This document shows positions 27,836 through 39,468 of a DNA stretch of 64,000 nucleotides, one piece after another. Within the stretch, counting starts at the first letter, position 1. Each line of letters opens with the position of its first letter. Under the pieces are notes generated by a model. That model was given only the letters and a program-made list of their open reading frames with translations. It was not told where the DNA came from and did no database searches. The translations under genes were made by a program, and so were the position numbers. Source of the DNA: Coriobacteriaceae bacterium (GTDB taxonomy: Bacteria > Actinomycetota > Coriobacteriia > Coriobacteriales > Coriobacteriaceae). Location: contig CABIWB010000008.1 of assembly GCA_902362275.1 (NCBI GenBank), positions 43,425-107,424 of the forward strand, read 5' to 3'.

Positions 27836-27869
27836 ACGTCCAAACGAGTGGACAGACGCTGCGATCTTC

Positions 27870-28211
27870 TTAGCGCTTCTCGGGGATGCGAGCAGCCTTG
27901 CCCACCTTGTCGCGGAGGTAGTACAGCTTGGCGCGACGGACGCGACCATGACGAACGACCTCGAGCTTGGCGATCTTGGGGCTGTGAAGCGGGAAGGTAC
28001 GCTCAACACCGACACCGAAGGACATCTTGCGGACGGTGAAGGTCTCGCGGGCACCGGCGCCGGCCATGCGGATGACGTCGCCCTGGAAGACCTGGATACG
28101 CTCGCGGTCGCCTTCCTTAATGCGGTAGTGAACCTTGACGTTGTCGGCGACGCGAACCTGAGGAATGTCCTCGCGGATCTGCTGACGCTCGATTGCGCGG
28201 ATGTAATCCAT
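27870..28211 (-). CDS. rplS: 50S ribosomal protein L19
   Basis: The 113-residue protein begins [19 protein letters not shown] and ends with the L19 signature [24 protein letters not shown] (shown in parts). It lies at the 30S-50S interface. AAGGA is 7 bases before ATG 28211; TTG 28217 is an alternative. It is transcribed from its own promoter rather than from the rpsP-trmD operon, where L19 often lies. Confidence 0.96.
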   Translation of the reverse strand: MDYIRAIERQQIREDIPQVRVADNVKVHYRIKEGDRERIQVFQGDVIRMAGAGARETFTVRKMSFGVGVERTFPLHSPKIAKLEVVRHGRVRRAKLYYLRDKVGKAARIPEKR

Positions 28212-28234
28212 GTGCAATTCCTTACTCTTCTAGA

Positions 28235-28258
28235 GGTGCCGTACCACCTTGGCCGGCA
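28235..28258 (-). promoter_or_regulatory. Hairpin in the rplS leader
   Basis: GTGCCG and CGGCAC form a 6-bp stem around a 12-base loop in the leader, about 24 bases before the L19 start. It could serve autogenous control, as known for L19 leaders in some Firmicutes, but no match to a known motif was tested. Confidence 0.35.
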
Positions 28259-28280
28259 CGTAGTTGAACAAACGTATTCG

Positions 28281-28308
28281 AGTATACACGCGCGGGTTTC
28301 TGCTGCAA
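28281..28308 (-). promoter_or_regulatory. Promoter of rplS
   Basis: TTGCAG (28303-28308), a 16-base spacer and TATACT (28281-28286) on the minus strand. The leader is about 65 bases. Confidence 0.6.
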
Positions 28309-28355
28309 GAACAATTTTTTACGCAGACAAAAAGACAAAACCCGCACATGATAAC

Positions 28356-28383
28356 CGCCCGCCTCACGAATGAGACGGGCGGC
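28356..28383 (-). terminator. Terminator-like hairpin after ppdK
   Basis: CCGCCCGTCTCA pairs with TGAGGCGGGCGG around TTCG (one G-U pair). It is followed by TTATCATG, a poor T-tract; GGGTTTTGTC comes later. It is the likely end of the ppdK transcript. Confidence 0.6.
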
Positions 28384-28420
28384 ATGAAGGGGGCTACGCC
28401 AGGCGTCTAAACCCAAAACG

Positions 28421-31171
<2,751 letters not shown>

Positions 31172-31246
31172 GATACTTCCCCTTCCATGCGCTCTCGCGC
31201 ACGCCCGTGTTGACGAATCGACCCGCCGGATGCGGGCCGTGAGGGT

Positions 31247-31252
31247 ACTATA
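31247..31252 (-). promoter_or_regulatory. Candidate -10 element of ppdK
   Basis: TATAGT on the minus strand, about 76 bases before the ppdK GTG. No good -35 hexamer is at 16-18 bases, which suggests activator dependence. Confidence 0.4.
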
Positions 31253-31293
31253 CGGCGGGCATTGAGCGGGCTTGCGTAGAGGGCGCGGGGGTT

Positions 31294-31341
31294 GGTAAAC
31301 GTGGTAAATATGGCGGTAAACGGTAGGTAAAGGTGGTTACC
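31294..31341 (-). promoter_or_regulatory. Tandem GGTAAA/TTTACC repeats upstream of ppdK
   Basis: Four exact GGTAAA copies (31294, 31303, 31315, 31326; read as TTTACC on the minus strand) and a related GGTTACC (31335-31341) are spaced 9, 12 and 11 bases apart. They lie about 42-90 bases upstream of the candidate -10, where an activator would bind. Confidence 0.55.
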
Positions 31342-31415
31342 TTATGAAGATATCACTGCAAGAAAAATGCAGGTCAGATGTGATGTTTTTGCTAAATCGC
31401 TTTATCAAAATGCTA

Positions 31416-32288
31416 CTACTGTTGGGCGCGGCGAGTGGCTCGGCGGGCGCGTGCTTCTTTGATTTCCTCCAAGTGGCTGATGATCTCGGAGGCGCTCTCC
31501 TCGATAGCCTTGCCGTCGGTACGCACCACAAAGCAGCCCAGGCGCTTCATGAGGGCACGAGCTTCCTCAAGCTCGCTGCGCACGCTCTCGGGCTCGGCAT
31601 AGGAGCCGGCAACGGCACGGGCGTAGTCATCGCCCAAGCGGCTATCGCGAATCTCAGAAATAACGTCGACGGTCGAAATCAGGCCGAACAACTGCATCGG
31701 GTCGACCTCGTAAATCGACTTAGGCGGCTCCATGCCATGGGCCAACGGAACATTGGCAACCTTGTAACCTTGATAGGCCAAATACATCGACAGCGGCGTC
31801 TTGGACGTGCGCGATACGCCCAGCAGCACGATATCGGCACCCGACAGATCGTTGCAACCGCGCCCGTCATCGTGCTCAACGAAATACTCCATGGCCTCGA
31901 TACGATGGAAATAGCGGTCATCGGTCTTGTGAATCACGCCCGCGACGCCCTTGGGCGGCGCACCGATGAGCGATGACAGCACGGCGAGCGTCGGGCCGAT
32001 CAGGTCGACCGAGCGAATATGCAACATACCCAGGTAATCGAGCACACGGGCGCGAAGCGCCGGATCGACAATGGTATGGAACACGGCGATATCGCGATGG
32101 TCGGCATCGACGCGCGGCCCCACAAATGACTTGACCTGATCCACGGAGGTCACCTTAGGCAGGCGCAAAACGCGAAAAGCCCCTTCATCAAATTGCCCGG
32201 ACGCCGCAAGCACCACCTCACAAGCGGTATCACCGAGCGAGTCGGAGATAACGATAACGGTGGGACGAGCGGTGACCGGGCAATCCAT
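31416..32288 (-). CDS. PPDK regulatory protein (bifunctional kinase/phosphorylase)
   Basis: The 290-residue DUF299 protein inactivates PPDK by ADP-dependent phosphorylation of the active-site Thr and reactivates it by Pi-dependent removal. The family P-loop GVSRTSKTPLS is present, with VISDSLGDTA at the N-terminus. AAGGAG precedes the ATG. It lies 245 bases upstream of ppdK on the same strand and 34 bases after glyS, so it may be co-transcribed with glyQS. The C-terminus ends in an Arg/Ala-rich helix. Confidence 0.93.
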   Translation of the reverse strand: MDCPVTARPTVIVISDSLGDTACEVVLAASGQFDEGAFRVLRLPKVTSVDQVKSFVGPRVDADHRDIAVFHTIVDPALRARVLDYLGMLHIRSVDLIGPTLAVLSSLIGAPPKGVAGVIHKTDDRYFHRIEAMEYFVEHDDGRGCNDLSGADIVLLGVSRTSKTPLSMYLAYQGYKVANVPLAHGMEPPKSIYEVDPMQLFGLISTVDVISEIRDSRLGDDYARAVAGSYAEPESVRSELEEARALMKRLGCFVVRTDGKAIEESASEIISHLEEIKEARARRATRRAQQ

Positions 32289-32322
32289 GCGGGGCTCCTT
32301 TTGCGCTTATGCGCAATCTGGC

Positions 32323-34419
32323 TTACTTTTTGCGGGCAAGCTCACCGATGTTGGCGATGCCGGAGAAAACGGCCTCGAAGCGGTTGAGCAGCTTAAGGCG
32401 ATTATCACGAAGCTGCTCGTCCTTGTCCATGACCATGACCTCATCGAAGAAACGGTCAATGGGCGCACGCAGGGCAGCGAGGGCGGCAAATGCGGCCGGG
32501 TAATCCTCGGCAGCGAGAGCAGCATCGACGGCGGTCTGAGCGGCCTCGGAGGCGTCGGCAAGCGCAAGCTCAACCTCGCCCATCAGGGCGCGGTCGTACT
32601 CCGCACCCAGCTCGGGCTTGGAGATGTGCGCGGCGCGGGCATAGGCGGTAGCCAGGTTGTCGAAGGTCTCGGCGTCGTTCTTGCGAGCCTCGTCGAGTGC
32701 GGCGCAGCGGGCGAAGAAGACAGACGGGGCGATGATGTGCACCGCGGAGACGGCGGCGACGGTATCGGCAGGAATCTTCTCGTCGCGGGCCATGCTCACC
32801 AGGCGGCCGTGGAAGAAGTCACGGACCTGCTGGGCGACCTCGGCGGCGTCGAACTCAATGCCCTGCTCACTGTAGAGCTCGAGGGCGAAATCGATGAGCG
32901 ACGTGGGGTCAATCGGCAGACGATCACGCAGGATGTTGATGATGCCGATAGCGGCGCGACGCAGCGCGTAGGGGTCCGAAGAGCCGGTCGGGGGCTCGCC
33001 GATGGCAAAGATACCGGCGATGGTATCGAGCTTGTCGGCACAGGCCACGATGCAGCCAGCGGTGCCCTCGGGCAGCTCGTCACCAGCAAAGCGGGGACGA
33101 TAATGATCGCGAATGGCGTGGGCGACCTCGTCGTTCTCCCCCATCGCGGTGGCGTAGTAACCGCCCATCACGCCCTGCTGGCTCGTGAACTCGACGACGG
33201 CGTTGGATACCAGGTCGGCCTTGCACAGGTGCGCGGCGCGAGCAGCGTCAGCGGCAAGATGAGCGCCCAGATGAGCCTCGCGGGCAATAGCGAGCGCGAG
33301 CTGCTCGATGCGCTCGGACTTGGCGAGCACGCTACCGAGCTTCTCCTGGAAGGCAACCTTGGCCAAACGCTCACGGAACTCGTCGAGGGAGATCTTCAGG
33401 TCCTCCTCGTAGAAGAACTTTGCGTCGTCCAGACGGGCGCGCACGACGCGCTCGTTGCCGTCGATCACGCGCTCGGCGTTCTCGGGCTTGCTGTTGGAGA
33501 CGACCACGAACTCACGCGTGAGCCTGCCCTCGCCGTCATAGATCGGGAAGTAGCGCTGGTTGGTGAGCATGGACTCGCAGATGATCTCGTGCGGGACCTT
33601 GAGGAACTCCTCATCGAAGGTACCGACGAGCACCGTCGGCCACTCGCAGAGGTTAATGACCTCCTCAAAGACCTTCTTGGGCGTGTCGACATGACAGCCG
33701 GGGCGAGCGGCCTCGACCTCGGCGATACCGGCAAGAATGGCCTCACGGCGACGCTCGGCAGAAAGCACGCCGGCGTCCTCGAGCACCTGCTCGTAGACGG
33801 CGGGGCTGGCAACCACATGGTCACCAGGGCCAAGTACGCGATGACCACGCGTGGTGTTGCCACTCGTCACGTCGGCAAACGACACGGGAACAACATCCTC
33901 GCCCAAAAGGCAGCAGATCCAACGGACCGGACGCACGAACGTCGCGTGCTCGTGGCCCCAGCGCTGGGAGCGATAGTTGGGCCACTGCAGGCCGGCAATA
34001 GTCTTCTCGCACAGAGCGGTCAGAATCGGCGTAGCCGGTGCGGAGGGAATGTTCTTCTCGGCGAACACATACTCGCGACCGTCAGTGTCCTCGCGGCGGA
34101 CCAGGTCCTCGGCAGCCACACCGCACTTGCGGGCAAAGCCCTGGGCGGCCTTGGTGGCGTTACCGTCAGCGTCGAAGGCAATGTTGGCCGCGGGGCCACG
34201 CTTGACCTCGTGAACCTCATCGGTCGCGGTGGCGACGTTAGCCACGAGCGCAGCCAGGCGACGCGGGCTCGAGATCACGCGGACCTCGCCGTGGGCCAGA
34301 CCGGCCTCGTCGAGGCCCTTGGCGATCATGGTGCCAAGCTGCTTGACGGCATTGTTCAACGGTGCAGAGGGCATTTCCTCCGTACCGATCTCAAACAGGA
34401 AATCCTTAGCGTCTGCCAT
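32323..34419 (-). CDS. glyS: Glycyl-tRNA synthetase beta subunit
   Basis: The 698-residue subunit of the alpha2beta2 glycyl-tRNA synthetase binds tRNA-Gly. It starts with the typical FLFEIGTEEMPSAPL segment and includes a central HD-like region and a C-terminal anticodon-binding domain. The length is normal (E. coli 689). It is 3 bases downstream of glyQ. Confidence 0.96.
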   Translation of the reverse strand: MADAKDFLFEIGTEEMPSAPLNNAVKQLGTMIAKGLDEAGLAHGEVRVISSPRRLAALVANVATATDEVHEVKRGPAANIAFDADGNATKAAQGFARKCGVAAEDLVRREDTDGREYVFAEKNIPSAPATPILTALCEKTIAGLQWPNYRSQRWGHEHATFVRPVRWICCLLGEDVVPVSFADVTSGNTTRGHRVLGPGDHVVASPAVYEQVLEDAGVLSAERRREAILAGIAEVEAARPGCHVDTPKKVFEEVINLCEWPTVLVGTFDEEFLKVPHEIICESMLTNQRYFPIYDGEGRLTREFVVVSNSKPENAERVIDGNERVVRARLDDAKFFYEEDLKISLDEFRERLAKVAFQEKLGSVLAKSERIEQLALAIAREAHLGAHLAADAARAAHLCKADLVSNAVVEFTSQQGVMGGYYATAMGENDEVAHAIRDHYRPRFAGDELPEGTAGCIVACADKLDTIAGIFAIGEPPTGSSDPYALRRAAIGIINILRDRLPIDPTSLIDFALELYSEQGIEFDAAEVAQQVRDFFHGRLVSMARDEKIPADTVAAVSAVHIIAPSVFFARCAALDEARKNDAETFDNLATAYARAAHISKPELGAEYDRALMGEVELALADASEAAQTAVDAALAAEDYPAAFAALAALRAPIDRFFDEVMVMDKDEQLRDNRLKLLNRFEAVFSGIANIGELARKK

Positions 34420-34422
34420 GGC

Positions 34423-35334
34423 TTACGCCACCTCGCCTTCCTGGTCGGCATTCTCGTTGACTCCGGCGACCTCGGCCATGTAGGCCTCGCAGCACGCCTT
34501 GGCGACGGCGCGGACGCGCAGGATGTAGTTGGCACGCTCGACCGCGGACAGGGCGCCACGGGCATCGAGCAGGTTGAAAGCGTGGCTGCACTTCATGACA
34601 CAGTCGTATGCGGGCAGCGGCAACTTGCGCTCCAGGCAGGAGTGGCACTCGGCCTCGTAGTCGTCAAACTTCTGACGCATCATCTCGACGTTGGCGACCT
34701 CAAAGTTATAGGCACTGAACTCGCGCTCGTTCTCGAGGAACACGTCGCCATAGGTCATGGGCGTGCCGTCGGGCAGGTAGCTCCACACCAGGTCGTAGAC
34801 GGAGTTGACGCCCTGGGCATACATGGCGATGCGCTCCAGGCCATAGGTGATCTCGACGGGCACGGGGTCGACCTCGATGCCACCCACCTGCTGGAAGTAC
34901 GTAAACTGCGTGACCTCCATGCCGTTGAGCCAGACCTCCCAGCCAAGGCCCCAGGCGCCCAGGGTCGGGCTCTCCCAGTCGTCCTCGACAAAGCGGACGT
35001 CATGATCGTTGGGGTCCAGACCGATGGCGGCAAGAGACCCCAGGTAAAGCTCCTGAGCGTTGACCGGCGACGGCTTGATAAGCACCTGGAACTGATAGTA
35101 GTGCTGCATGCGGTTGGGGTTCTCGCCGTAGCGGCCGTCGGCAGGACGGCGGCAAGGCTGAGCGTAGCAGGTGCGCCACTCGGCGGGACCAAGCGAGCGC
35201 AGCGTGGTCGCGGTGTGGAAGGTACCGGCACCGACCTCGGAGTCATAGGGCTGCATAATGACGCAGCCCTGCTCGCCCCAGTACTGCTGGAGGCGCAGGA
35301 TGATGTCTTGGAAGGAAAGCGATGAAGCGTTCAT
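34423..35334 (-). CDS. glyQ: Glycyl-tRNA synthetase alpha subunit
   Basis: The 303-residue catalytic subunit forms glycyl-adenylate. [18 protein letters not shown] and the MQPYD and GAGTFH segments are family signatures. ATG 35334 gives the same length as the E. coli protein; the frame extends to 35367 without a better start. A TATAGT at 35380-35385 may be the -10 of a promoter for glyQ-glyS. No T-box leader is visible; the gap to lepB is only 59 bases. Confidence 0.96.
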   Translation of the reverse strand: MNASSLSFQDIILRLQQYWGEQGCVIMQPYDSEVGAGTFHTATTLRSLGPAEWRTCYAQPCRRPADGRYGENPNRMQHYYQFQVLIKPSPVNAQELYLGSLAAIGLDPNDHDVRFVEDDWESPTLGAWGLGWEVWLNGMEVTQFTYFQQVGGIEVDPVPVEITYGLERIAMYAQGVNSVYDLVWSYLPDGTPMTYGDVFLENEREFSAYNFEVANVEMMRQKFDDYEAECHSCLERKLPLPAYDCVMKCSHAFNLLDARGALSAVERANYILRVRAVAKACCEAYMAEVAGVNENADQEGEVA

Positions 35335-35393
35335 GCCTCTAATATCCCCTCGTCGAAACGAATACACGGTTAGGTACTGTACTATAGCGGTTT

Positions 35394-36011
35394 TTAGTCG
35401 ATAGCGCCGATGCGGTTGAGCGGCCAGTAGCGCACAAGCGCCACGGCGATTAAATCAGAGCGATCGACGGGACCAAAGTAGCGCGAGTCGGCAGAATTTT
35501 CGCGGTTGTCGCCCATCACCCACACGCACCCATCGGGAACGGTGTAGGGATAGCTTACCTGAGCGCCGGGAGCCTGGACCGAAAGCGGCCAGCTCATGCC
35601 GGTCGTGTAGTCCTCGTCGAGTGCTTGGCCATCAACGACCACCTTGCCGTCCTGAAGGTCGACCGTCTGGCCGGCCGTGGCAATAACACGCTTGACGAGA
35701 ACATCGTGCTCGGAGGTGCCATCGGGGTTGTGGAACACCACGATATCGCCTTGGCTGACAGGCTTGCCGAGCTCGAGGCTCACCTTTTGCGCCAAAATCT
35801 GGTCGCCGATCTCGATTGTGGACTCCATGGAGCCGGTGGGCACCACAAAGGGCTCGACCACAAAGGTGCGGATCAGGAAGGTGGCGGCGAGCGCGATTAG
35901 AATGACCAAAACCCATTCCAAGGCGCCCCGCAAAGTGAAAACGGACCTCTCGCCAAAATCATGTTCAAGATGAACTCGTTGGCGGCCTTTATTGTCCTCT
36001 ATGTTATTCAC
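35394..36011 (-). CDS. lepB: Signal peptidase I
   Basis: The 205-residue membrane-bound serine protease removes signal peptides. One N-terminal membrane helix (about residues 30-50) is followed by PTGSMEST with the catalytic Ser and [10 protein letters not shown] with the catalytic Lys, then [16 protein letters not shown] near the C-terminus. The start is GTG at 36011, inside the end of trmD. It is the last gene of rpsP-khpA-rimM-trmD-lepB; L19, often found here, is elsewhere. Confidence 0.95.
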   Translation of the reverse strand: MNNIEDNKGRQRVHLEHDFGERSVFTLRGALEWVLVILIALAATFLIRTFVVEPFVVPTGSMESTIEIGDQILAQKVSLELGKPVSQGDIVVFHNPDGTSEHDVLVKRVIATAGQTVDLQDGKVVVDGQALDEDYTTGMSWPLSVQAPGAQVSYPYTVPDGCVWVMGDNRENSADSRYFGPVDRSDLIAVALVRYWPLNRIGAID

Positions 36012-36750
36012 CTCTTCCAGAAAGCAAATCCTGCGCGTAAGCGCGCTCCTCGGGCGTGAGCCGCGCCGTCTCGATCAGATCGGGACGCCAGCGACAGGTG
36101 CGCTCGATGGCATTCTTGCGACGCCAGGCATCGACCTTGGCGTGATCGCCACTCACGAGCACAGGAGGCACGCCCTCGCCGTTGAACTCGGCTGGACGGG
36201 TGTACTGCGCGTACTCGAGCAGGCCTCCGTCCTCGGCGGTCGAGAACGACTCGTCCACGTTGCTCATCTCGTCGCCCAGGGCGCCGGGAATCAGGCGTAC
36301 GACGGCATCGGCAACGACCATAGCGGGAAGCTCGCCGCCCGTAAGCACGTAGTCGCCAATCGAGAGACGCTCATCGGCATAAGCATACGCACGCTCGTCG
36401 ACGCCCTCGTAGCGACTGCACACAAACAACAGGCGCTCACTTTTGAGCAGGCGCTCGGCCACATGCTGCGTAAAGGGCTCGCCACAGGGGGTAAAGAACA
36501 CCACAGTGGGCTTGGGACCCTCTGCGCTAATGGCCTCGATGGCCTCTGCGATAGGCTCGACCTTCATGAGCATGCCCTGCCCGCCGCCGTACGGCTCGTC
36601 ATCGACGGTACGATGGCGGTCGTGCGTCCAGTCGCGCAGGTTATACGCCTTAAAATCAAAAAGGCCGGCCTTGCGGGCGCGACCCAAGATCGATGTGGAC
36701 ATAACGGGCTCAAACATCTCGGGAAAGACCGAAAGGGTCTCAATCAGCAT
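36004..36750 (-). CDS. trmD: tRNA (guanine-37-N1)-methyltransferase
   Basis: The 248-residue SPOUT enzyme makes m1G37, which prevents frameshifting. PYGGGQGM (about residue 56) and YVLTGGELPAMVVADAVVRL-type knot residues are present. GGGAGGA precedes the ATG. It overlaps lepB by 8 bases and follows rimM. Confidence 0.96.
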   Translation of the reverse strand: MLIETLSVFPEMFEPVMSTSILGRARKAGLFDFKAYNLRDWTHDRHRTVDDEPYGGGQGMLMKVEPIAEAIEAISAEGPKPTVVFFTPCGEPFTQHVAERLLKSERLLFVCSRYEGVDERAYAYADERLSIGDYVLTGGELPAMVVADAVVRLIPGALGDEMSNVDESFSTAEDGGLLEYAQYTRPAEFNGEGVPPVLVSGDHAKVDAWRRKNAIERTCRWRPDLIETARLTPEERAYAQDLLSGRGE

Positions 36751-36760
36751 GTTGTCCTCC

Positions 36761-37282
36761 CTACTTGTCCATATCGATCAGGCCGTCCATAACGTGGACG
36801 GAAATTGTTTCTGTGTCGGGAAGATCGAGCACAACCTGCTCGATCACGGGAATCAGTACCTCGCCGTACCGATCGCCCTCGACAACCCAAACATCGTTAG
36901 CGGGCGTCGACATGATCTCGACGATCGTGCCGAGCGAACCGAAGCGATCGTCGACCACCTCGCGACCCATCAGGTCGGTATAGGCAGCGTCGAGCGAATC
37001 GAGCTCAAAGTCGTCACGATTTGCCAGCACGTAGCATCCCGTGATGCCCTCGGCGGCCGTCAAGTCGTCAATGCCCTCAAACGAGACCAGATCGCCATCG
37101 CCCGTATCGGTGACGGACACGACCGTGCAAAAGCGGTCGCGCTTGAGCGCCGGCGGCGTCAGGGCGACGCGCATACCAGGCTCTAATACAGAAGGAAGCC
37201 CCCGCAGCGGCTGCGCGAGGACCTCCCCCTTCCTTCCGTGCGGCTTGACCACACGGGCGATGTTTTTGTACTGGGACCTCAA
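36761..37282 (-). CDS. rimM: 16S rRNA processing protein RimM
   Basis: The 173-residue 30S maturation factor binds S19. The N-terminal IARVVKPHGRKGEV is the family signature, and a C-terminal PRC-barrel (DVWVVEGDRYGEVLIPVI) follows. The start is TTG at 37282, 4 bases after khpA, with only a weak ribosome site (AGGACC). Confidence 0.94.
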   Translation of the reverse strand: MRSQYKNIARVVKPHGRKGEVLAQPLRGLPSVLEPGMRVALTPPALKRDRFCTVVSVTDTGDGDLVSFEGIDDLTAAEGITGCYVLANRDDFELDSLDAAYTDLMGREVVDDRFGSLGTIVEIMSTPANDVWVVEGDRYGEVLIPVIEQVVLDLPDTETISVHVMDGLIDMDK

Positions 37283-37286
37283 GGTC

Positions 37287-37571
37287 CTAGCCCAGAACCT
37301 CTACCTCGACAGCAGTGCCGAGGCGAGCGGCCAGTGCACGGGCGAGCGTGCGAATGGCCTTGATGGTACGGCCACGACGGCCGATGACCTTAGCGACGTC
37401 ATCTTCGGCGACCGAAACCTCAATCGTAGAGGCGTCGTCACCATCGATGACCTCAAGGCTCACGGAATCTGGGTCGTCGACGATCTGAACAACGAGATAT
37501 TCGACGAGATCGGCGATGCGATCTGAGAGCATTGCCTCACCCTCGAGCTGTGCAGCGTCAACCTCAGGCAC
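37287..37571 (-). CDS. khpA: KH-domain RNA-binding protein KhpA
   Basis: The 94-residue protein has a single KH domain with the GxxG loop in VIGRRGRTIKAIRTL (about residues 62-76). KhpA with KhpB/EloR affects RNA metabolism and cell elongation in Gram-positive bacteria. It lies between rpsP and rimM, its conserved place. About 15 acidic N-terminal residues precede the domain; the Met at residue 14 is an alternative start. Confidence 0.93.
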   Translation of the reverse strand: MPEVDAAQLEGEAMLSDRIADLVEYLVVQIVDDPDSVSLEVIDGDDASTIEVSVAEDDVAKVIGRRGRTIKAIRTLARALAARLGTAVEVEVLG

Positions 37572-37574
37572 GAT

Positions 37575-37916
37575 TTACTCCTCGGCGCCCTCAGCGGCCT
37601 CAGCGGCAGCCTTAGCGGCCTCGGCCTCTTTGGCGAGCTGCTTCTTGGACTTCTTGACGACGGTCTCGGTCTTCTCGCCCTCGTTGGCAGCCTTGACCAG
37701 AGCGGCGACGGCGTCGGTGAGCTGAGCGCCCTTGGACTGCCAGTCGGCGATCTTCTCGAGGTCGAGGTTGATGGTCTTGGGGGCGGTCATCGGGTTGTAG
37801 CGGCCAACCTCCTCGATGATACGACCGTCACGCGGGGCGCGGGAATCGGCGACGACGACACGGTAGTACGGACGCTTCTTAGCGCCGTGACGAGCAAGGC
37901 GAATCTTGACTGCCAA
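37575..37916 (-). CDS. rpsP: 30S ribosomal protein S16
   Basis: The 113-residue protein starts (M)[18 protein letters not shown], the S16 signature. The start is TTG at 37916, with GGAGGAG 6 bases upstream; the frame upstream to 37952 is leader. The C-terminal 35 residues are a Lys/Ala/Glu-rich tail beyond the usual 80-residue core, seen in several Actinobacteria. Confidence 0.95.
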   Translation of the reverse strand: MAVKIRLARHGAKKRPYYRVVVADSRAPRDGRIIEEVGRYNPMTAPKTINLDLEKIADWQSKGAQLTDAVAALVKAANEGEKTETVVKKSKKQLAKEAEAAKAAAEAAEGAEE

Positions 37917-37972
37917 AGGAAACTCCTCCAACCAAGCAGCTTTAGGCTGCAACTACAAACAAACAGTTGAAC

Positions 37973-38001
37973 ATAATACGCCATCGACGCGGGCAGGTGA
38001 A
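37973..38001 (-). promoter_or_regulatory. Promoter of the rpsP-lepB operon
   Basis: TTCACC (37996-38001), a 17-base spacer and TATTAT (37973-37978) on the minus strand. The leader of about 50 bases has a GCAGC/GCTGC hairpin just before the ribosome site. Confidence 0.6.
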
Positions 38002-38105
38002 GTCCGTGAGACCAACTTCTTCGGTGTAGTCGAGGGCAAATCCATATCTTAGACAAGAATTCGGGATTTGCAAGCACATACACGCACCCCACATGAGCTG
38101 CGCGG

Positions 38106-38111
38106 TATACT
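38106..38111 (+). promoter_or_regulatory. -10 element of dinB, leaderless geometry
   Basis: TATACT ends 7 bases before the dinB ATG, so transcription would begin at or next to the start codon. No ribosome site precedes the ATG. No clear -35 hexamer or LexA-type box was recognised. Confidence 0.45.
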
Positions 38112-38117
38112 CATGAC

Positions 38118-39371
38118 ATGGAAAAACGCGAACATACATACGGTTATGAGGATGCCATGGGCGTCACGCCGCCTCCCTGGACGGGTCCGGCGGTGGGCCT
38201 CATGGACCTCGATGCGTTTTTTGCGAGTGTGGAGATGCTCGATCATCCCGAATGGCGCGGAAAGCCGCTCATCGTGGGCGGAGACGCCGATTCGCGTGGC
38301 GTCGTGTCCACGTGTTCGTATGAGGCACGTCGCTTTGGCGTGCACTCTGCCATGGCCTCGGCCGAGGCGCGGCGCTTGTGCCCGCAAGCCATTTGGACGC
38401 ACGGACACTTTGATCGCTACCGCGAGGTGAGCGCGCAGGTTATGGCGATTCTCGCCGACGAGACCCCGCGCGTTGAGCGCGTATCCATCGACGAAGCCTT
38501 CATCGATATCACACCGGGTCGCTTTGCGCCCGAAGACCCGCTGCTGGTTGCGCGGCGTATAAGCGATCGCGTGGCAGCGCTGGGAGTGACGTGCTCCATT
38601 GGCGTGGGCTGCAACAAGACGGTCGCAAAGATCGCAAGCGAGCGGGATAAGCCGTTTGGGCTGACCATCGTGCGCCCCGGGACGGAACAACGCTTTTTGG
38701 CCGCGCTGCCGGTATCTGCCATGAGCGGCATCGGGCGCTCGGCCGAGGAGCGGCTGCGCCGCATGCGCATCTACACACTCGGAGAGCTTTCGCGCGCGCC
38801 TGAGTCCACACTGGCTGCCATTTTTGGCGTGAACGGCGAGCGCATGCGCCAGCGAGCGCTGGGACTCGAAATCTCTGAAGTCACGAGCCTCGACGAAGAG
38901 CGCGAGGCCAAGTCGGTCAGCAATGAACGCACCTTTGCTAAAGATTTGACTGAGCGTGGGGATATTGAGGCGGCAATTGCGCTGTTGGGAGAGTCAGTGG
39001 GACGCCGTCTGCGCCGTCAGGGACTAACAGGCGCCACAGTGACGCTCAAGCTTAAGTATTCGTATGGCAGCGGGCGTACGGCACAGCGCCGGCTGCCTCA
39101 TCCGACCGACGATGAGAACATCTTCGTGGCGGTTGCACTCGAACTGCTCGACAACATCTGGCAGGAAGGCATGCATGTTCGCTTAGCGGGCATCGGCATG
39201 AGCGACTTCGACCACCAAGGCGGCATCCAAACCGACCTGTTCTGCGAAGTCGACGACCGCGGAGCCCAATCGAGCGACCGTCGCGTCCTATCCGTCGCTA
39301 TCGACGCCGTCCGAGACAAGTTCGGCGACACCGCCCTATCCTTCGGCCGCCAATCCCGCTTCGACGATTAA
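38118..39371 (+). CDS. dinB: DNA polymerase IV (Y family)
   Basis: The 417-residue translesion polymerase has MDLDAFFASVE (from residue 29) and SIDEAF as catalytic motifs, followed by helix-hairpin-helix and little-finger domains. An unusual 28-residue N-terminal extension precedes the palm; an in-frame Met at residue 14 is an alternative start. I see no beta-clamp motif with certainty at the C-terminus. The gene stands alone on the plus strand between rpsP and rsfS. Confidence 0.94.
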   Translation: MEKREHTYGYEDAMGVTPPPWTGPAVGLMDLDAFFASVEMLDHPEWRGKPLIVGGDADSRGVVSTCSYEARRFGVHSAMASAEARRLCPQAIWTHGHFDRYREVSAQVMAILADETPRVERVSIDEAFIDITPGRFAPEDPLLVARRISDRVAALGVTCSIGVGCNKTVAKIASERDKPFGLTIVRPGTEQRFLAALPVSAMSGIGRSAEERLRRMRIYTLGELSRAPESTLAAIFGVNGERMRQRALGLEISEVTSLDEEREAKSVSNERTFAKDLTERGDIEAAIALLGESVGRRLRRQGLTGATVTLKLKYSYGSGRTAQRRLPHPTDDENIFVAVALELLDNIWQEGMHVRLAGIGMSDFDHQGGIQTDLFCEVDDRGAQSSDRRVLSVAIDAVRDKFGDTALSFGRQSRFDD

Positions 39372-39382
39372 CCGCCTTTGGG

Positions 39383-39426
39383 CAAAAAGAAAGCCGGGCA
39401 GCTACGGAAAACCGCAACTGCCCGGC
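39383..39426 (-). terminator. Terminator of the rplU-rsfS operon
   Basis: GCCGGGCAG pairs with CTGCCCGGC around a 16-base loop, followed by TTTCTTTTTG on the minus strand. It may also help end dinB transcription on the plus strand, without a T-run. Confidence 0.85.
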
Positions 39427-39468
39427 GATATGCGTGAGGATAGCTAAAACCCCGTCTCAAATGAGCTC

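Noticed and set aside
31337-31531. A 64-codon frame near the 3' end of the PPDK regulator gene
   Set aside because: It overlaps the regulator gene in a different frame and has no ribosome site or motif.
32260-35325. A 1021-codon open frame on the plus strand, antisense to glyS and glyQ
   Set aside because: It is a mirror frame produced by the codon bias of high-GC genes. It has no recognisable motif, and glyS/glyQ on the other strand are unmistakable.
35335-35393. Possible T-box leader before glyQ
   Set aside because: Only 59 bases separate glyQ from lepB, too short for a T-box, and no specifier or antiterminator motif is visible.
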